Source: a bacterium (GTDB lineage Bacteria; Latescibacterota; UBA2968; UBA8231). From it: a DNA stretch of 10,204 nucleotides. Under the pieces are notes generated by a model that made no database searches, was not told the DNA's origin, and worked only from the letters and a program-made list of their open reading frames with translations. Positions 8,105-10,204 of this stretch are shown piece by piece. Location of the stretch: assembly GCA_027593305.1 (NCBI GenBank), contig JAQCJA010000130.1:1-10204 (forward strand), written 5' to 3'. Every line of letters begins with the position of its first letter. Positions within the stretch are counted from its first letter, which is position 1. The position numbers and the translations under genes are program-made.

Positions 8105-8749
8105 ATGGTGTCTGCTCTGAGCATGGCCATTTCCAGTTCACAACTTGAGATCCATCGCGCTGACAGCGCGCGCGTCGATGGCATCGTGTCCGGGGGGCAT
8201 GAGACATTCCGTGACCTGGTCGTGGAATACCATCCTCTGGCGTTTTCCCTGGCGTATCGGTCACTCGGTGACCCGCAGGATGCTGAAGAGGTGGTTCAGG
8301 ACGCCTTCGTCAAGATTCACGGGGCCCTCGATGGCTTCCGCGGCGACGCCTCCCTCAAGACATGGATCCTGCGTATCGTCTGGCGTCTGAGCCTGAACCG
8401 GCGACGGGATCGGGCCCGCAGTTCCTGGCGTCGCCTGGGTCTGCACCAGTCGGCGGAGGATGCGGATGTGCGCGTTGCCGGACCTGTTGCCGAATCCCCT
8501 GAAGCCAGACTGCTGTCGCGCGAGGCGAAGCAGCTGATTCGTGAGCTGGTTGATGGGTTGCCGCCGACACTGCGCGAGGTTCTGATATTGAACAGTTTTG
8601 AGGAACTCGGCTACGAAGAGATCGCCCGGATCCTCGGCATTCCGGTGGGCACGGTGAGCTCGCGCATCCATGCAGCGCGACGCAAACTGGCCAGGCGGCT
8701 GCAAAAATCGGGCCCAAACGAACGAATCTGGAGATCTGAGAATGTTTGA
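8105..8749 (+). CDS. ECF-type RNA polymerase sigma factor (sigma70 family)
   Basis: This 214-residue protein has the two-domain layout of extracytoplasmic-function sigma factors. Region 2, about residues 33-102, includes YRSLGDPQDAEEVVQDAFVK, which contacts core polymerase, and the FRGDASLKTWILRI stretch for the -10 element. A variable linker follows (103-140). Region 4, about 142-197, contains LPPTLREVLIL and the helix-turn-helix LGYEEIARILGIPVGTVSSR for -35 recognition. There is no region 1.1 or 3, as is normal for ECF factors. An in-frame stop at 8087-8089 leaves ATG 8105 as the first available start. ATG 8123 is possible, but both have poor Shine-Dalgarno sequences. The gene overlaps the next one by 8 bases, the usual sigma/anti-sigma arrangement. 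It probably directs polymerase to envelope-response promoters, perhaps including its own. The regulon, including any link to the divergent transport operon, is not visible. Confidence 0.95.
   Translation: MVSALSMAISSSQLEIHRADSARVDGIVSGGHETFRDLVVEYHPLAFSLAYRSLGDPQDAEEVVQDAFVKIHGALDGFRGDASLKTWILRIVWRLSLNRRRDRARSSWRRLGLHQSAEDADVRVAGPVAESPEARLLSREAKQLIRELVDGLPPTLREVLILNSFEELGYEEIARILGIPVGTVSSRIHAARRKLARRLQKSGPNERIWRSENV
8729..8733 (+). promoter_or_regulatory. Shine-Dalgarno TGGAG for the anti-sigma gene
   Basis: TGGAG lies eight bases before the ATG at 8742, within the last codons of the sigma gene. It supports that start over the in-frame ATG at 8670, which would put 24 residues of overlap-derived sequence on the protein. 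Confidence 0.65.
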
Positions 8750-9125
8750 CATGTGGTCGCCCCGCCGGCGTCGACAGCAACGGGAGTTGTCCGCCTTCGC
8801 CGATGGCGAGCTGTCAGATGCAACGACGGATCGTGTCGCCGAGCGTGTTGTTTTCGATGAGCGTGTCCGCCGGGAGTTGACGAGCGTACGGCGCATGGAC
8901 GCTCTGGTGGCCGCCGCCCTGACGCCGCCTCTCCCAGCGGATGCCAAAGTGCGTGCAGGCGCCGCCGCAGATGCCGTGATTGATATCATCTGCGCACGAT
9001 TGCCGGCGCCAGTGCAGACGACGCCGGGACCACGCAACTGGACTCCCACAGTGGTCGCTTCCGTTGGTCTGCTGGTGACGGCGGGTGTTGCTTTCGCCGG
9101 TCTCAAGCGACGTGGATGGGTATGA
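8742..9125 (+). CDS. Putative membrane-anchored anti-sigma factor
   Basis: The gene encodes 127 residues. The N-terminus is very basic (PRRRRQQR, 7-14) and is followed by LSAFADGELSD (16-26) and a charged amphipathic helix (30-57), a pattern like the N-terminal sigma-binding helices of anti-sigma factors, with ELSAFADGEL as the hallmark. A Pro/Ala-rich linker (about 61-100) leads to one membrane helix (about 101-120), and the protein ends directly in KRRGWV. It lacks the His-x3-Cys-x2-Cys zinc motif of ZAS anti-sigma factors; its only cysteine is C84. The expected role is to hold the co-encoded ECF factor at the membrane. The assignment rests on the 8-base overlap with the sigma gene, the single membrane helix and the N-terminal motif; similarity is otherwise low. 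The near absence of an extracytoplasmic domain, and the positive residues after the helix, leave both the signal input and the orientation unclear. Confidence 0.75.
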   Translation: MFDMWSPRRRRQQRELSAFADGELSDATTDRVAERVVFDERVRRELTSVRRMDALVAAALTPPLPADAKVRAGAAADAVIDIICARLPAPVQTTPGPRNWTPTVVASVGLLVTAGVAFAGLKRRGWV

Positions 9126-9126
9126 T
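9121..9126 (+). promoter_or_regulatory. Weak candidate -10 element for accD
   Basis: TATGAT matches five of six positions of the TATAAT consensus and sits at the end of the anti-sigma gene, 30 bases before the accD GTG. No recognisable -35 lies 16-18 bases upstream, and the TG dinucleotide at 9117-9118 is one base too far for an extended -10. If real, it would let accD be transcribed independently of the sigma operon. Confidence 0.15.
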
Positions 9127-9156
9127 GTTTCGCCCCCGCAAAGAAAGTGATTTGCC

Positions 9157-10029
9157 GTGAACTGGATCGACAGAATGAAGTCCGGGATCCTCACGCGGAT
9201 CAAGCGCGAGATCCCCGAGGGTATCTGGAGCAAGTGCAAGAAGTGCGGTGACACGACCTATCAGCATGCGCTGGAGCGCAACGCCTTTGTCTGCCCTCAC
9301 TGTGGCGATCACTTCGCCATCGGCCATCAGCGCTATGTGGAATTGCTCGCCGATGCGGGCAGCTTCAAAGAACTGAACGCCAATGTTGCCACCGCCGATC
9401 CGCTGAAATTCCGCGATCATCGTCGCTACAGCGAGCGCATCCGCGAGGCCCGCAAGAGCAGTGGGATGAAGGAGGCGGTGCACACCGGTGTCTGCACGGT
9501 CGGTGGCAACCCGGCAGCCCTCGCCGTTATGGACACATCCTTCATCCTCGGCAGTATGGGTGGCGCCACCGGGGAGAAAATCGCGCGGTTGATTGACCGC
9601 GCCCTGGCCGATCGGCGCACCCTCATCCTGGTCTGCCAGTCCGGGGGCGCCCGCATGCAGGAGAGCACCTTCTCGCTGATGCAGATGGCCAAGATCAGCG
9701 CGCGCCTCAAGCGTTTCGCCAACGCCGGCGGCCTCTACATCGCGATCCTTACCGACCCGACCTATGGCGGCGTCACGGCGAGTTTCGCCATGCTCGGCGA
9801 CATCACCATCGCCGAACCCGGAGCTCGCATCGGCTTTGCCGGACAGGCCGTAATCAAGCAGTTCATGGGAATCGACGAGTTGCCCCCGGGCTTCCAGATC
9901 GCCGAGACGGTCCTCGAACATGGTTTCGTCGACCTCGTTGTCCCGCGCCCCGAATTGCCGGCTACGCTGGCACGACTGATGTCGATGCTCGGCGTGACGG
10001 ATCGCGCCAGCGCCCGCCGCGCCGGCTAG
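9157..10029 (+). CDS. accD: Acetyl-CoA carboxylase carboxyltransferase subunit beta
   Basis: This 290-residue protein carries the features of AccD, which with AccA transfers the carboxyl group from carboxybiotin on BCCP to acetyl-CoA, giving malonyl-CoA for fatty acid synthesis in the cytoplasm. It opens MNWIDR, like the MSWIER of E. coli AccD. The four-cysteine zinc ribbon is intact (C27-x2-C30, C46-x2-C49), preceded by IPEGIW (19-24). Crotonase-fold core motifs follow: LKFRD (83-87), GSMGGATGEK (132-141), SGGARMQE (162-169), TDPTYGGVTASFAMLGD (199-215), IGFAG (225-229) and LPPGFQ. Length is normal, without the long acidic tail of the E. coli protein. The GTG start is supported by this N-terminal match; the Shine-Dalgarno is weak (AAGAAAG, nine bases away). 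accA is not in the window. The gene follows the anti-sigma gene by 31 bases and precedes bioY by 7, so it may share a transcript with both. Confidence 0.97.
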   Translation: MNWIDRMKSGILTRIKREIPEGIWSKCKKCGDTTYQHALERNAFVCPHCGDHFAIGHQRYVELLADAGSFKELNANVATADPLKFRDHRRYSERIREARKSSGMKEAVHTGVCTVGGNPAALAVMDTSFILGSMGGATGEKIARLIDRALADRRTLILVCQSGGARMQESTFSLMQMAKISARLKRFANAGGLYIAILTDPTYGGVTASFAMLGDITIAEPGARIGFAGQAVIKQFMGIDELPPGFQIAETVLEHGFVDLVVPRPELPATLARLMSMLGVTDRASARRAG

Positions 10030-10035
10030 CCGGCG
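10020..10035. repeat. Perfect 16-bp GC-rich palindrome across the accD stop
   Basis: CGCCGGCTAGCCGGCG is identical to its own reverse complement. It contains the accD TAG stop (10027-10029) and ends one base before the bioY GTG. As RNA it could fold to a six-pair GC stem with a CTAG loop at the place where bioY would need a ribosome-binding site. No U-run follows, so it is not a classical terminator. It does not resemble the long BirA operator. It could also be chance in GC-rich DNA. Confidence 0.5.
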
Positions 10036-10036
10036 T

Positions 10037-10204
10037 GTGACACCGCGCGCGTTGTTACCGGTGGCGCTGCTGGCGGCTCTCACTGCTGTCGGCGCACATC
10101 TGCGCATCCCCTTCCCATACGTGCCGGTAACGCTGCAGGCGGCCTTCGTCTGTCTTTCGGGCCTGCTGTTGGGCCCCTGGCGTGGCAGGGCCAGCCAGGG
10201 GGGC
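10037..10204 (+). CDS. bioY: Biotin transporter BioY, substrate-binding S component, partial (N-terminus)
   Basis: Fifty-six codons run from a GTG at 10037 to the right edge without a stop. The visible part contains a first membrane helix (LLPVALLAALTAVGA) followed by the BioY signature RIPFPYVPVTLQ, then FVCLSGLLLGPWRG and SQG, in the order and spacing I know from the N-terminus of BioY proteins, which are about 180-200 residues long. BioY binds biotin in the inner membrane and works with ECF-transporter EcfA/EcfT modules, or in some bacteria without them. The GTG was chosen because BioY proteins begin just before this helix. No other start lies nearby in this frame, and no Shine-Dalgarno is visible, which suggests coupling to accD seven bases upstream. 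Location directly after accD makes functional sense, because acetyl-CoA carboxylase depends on biotinylated BCCP. Confidence 0.93.
   Translation, partial: MTPRALLPVALLAALTAVGAHLRIPFPYVPVTLQAAFVCLSGLLLGPWRGRASQGG

Noticed and set aside
5299..8148. A 949-codon plus-strand ORF antisense to the M28-like/FtsX gene, plus a 540-codon one at 3607-5229 in the same frame.
   Set aside because: They lie in the frame whose codons are exact reverse complements of the minus-strand gene. Stops there require TTA, CTA or TCA in the sense gene, which are rare in this GC-rich DNA. Their translations are rich in His, Arg, Gln and Gly with no hydrophobic or domain pattern, while the minus-strand reading has recognisable domains.
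8029..8184. An N-terminal extension of the large fusion protein to ATG 8184, 8130 or 8124.
   Set aside because: The extension precedes a good signal peptide, has no domain character and runs antisense through the start of the sigma gene. The start at 8028 is the simpler reading, though not proven.
8261..9106. A 281-codon minus-strand ORF across the sigma and anti-sigma genes.
   Set aside because: It is antisense to two well-supported genes, has a Thr/Arg/Ser-rich composition and shows no motif.
10020..10035. An intrinsic terminator between accD and bioY.
   Set aside because: The GC-rich palindrome is not followed by a U-run, and the next gene starts at once, so termination is unlikely.
9103..10107. 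A 334-codon minus-strand ORF over accD.
   Set aside because: AccD is certain from its zinc ribbon and catalytic motifs. The antisense frame is composition-driven.

Overview
The window is a dense, GC-rich bacterial segment with seven protein-coding genes in two divergent groups separated by only 76 bases. I see no rRNA, tRNA, CRISPR array, insertion sequence or phage gene. The minus-strand protein families (a degenerate M28-peptidase/FtsX-permease fusion, an OPT-like 'peptide transporter' and a DUF6785/DUF6784 membrane protein) are ones I associate mainly with Planctomycetota, Verrucomicrobiota and neighbouring, largely uncultured lineages. The signal peptide and the ECF sigma/anti-sigma pair fit a didermic bacterium. 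The phylum cannot be fixed from this sequence alone.

Left and centre (1-8028, minus strand): a tightly packed operon is transcribed right to left. It begins with a 1452-residue secreted/membrane fusion (signal peptide, PA-like insert, M28-peptidase fold lacking most metal ligands, small beta-sandwich, long linker, FtsX/MacB-type permease, cytoplasmic C-terminal domain). It continues, with an ATGA stop/start overlap and a good Shine-Dalgarno, into a 656-residue OPT-like polytopic transporter. That gene runs, by a TGATG overlap, into a third polytopic protein of the DUF6785/DUF6784 type, which is still open at base 1. The overlaps imply translational coupling. The likeliest reading is one multi-component envelope transport machine, in which the inactive peptidase fold binds rather than cuts a ligand. 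Its substrate is unknown, and no ATP-binding subunit lies in the window.

Right (8105-10204, plus strand): an ECF sigma factor and a small membrane-anchored putative anti-sigma factor overlap by 8 bases. After 31 bases comes accD (acetyl-CoA carboxylase carboxyltransferase beta subunit), and 7 bases after that comes the start of bioY (substrate-binding subunit of a biotin transporter), cut by the right edge. accD and bioY are functionally linked, because the carboxylase needs biotin. A perfect 16-bp palindrome spans the accD stop and abuts the bioY start.

The most notable content is the three-gene minus-strand membrane system. The third member has no stop inside the window and is easily overlooked by ORF listings that require one. 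Very long antisense ORFs over these genes are explained by codon avoidance and are not annotated.
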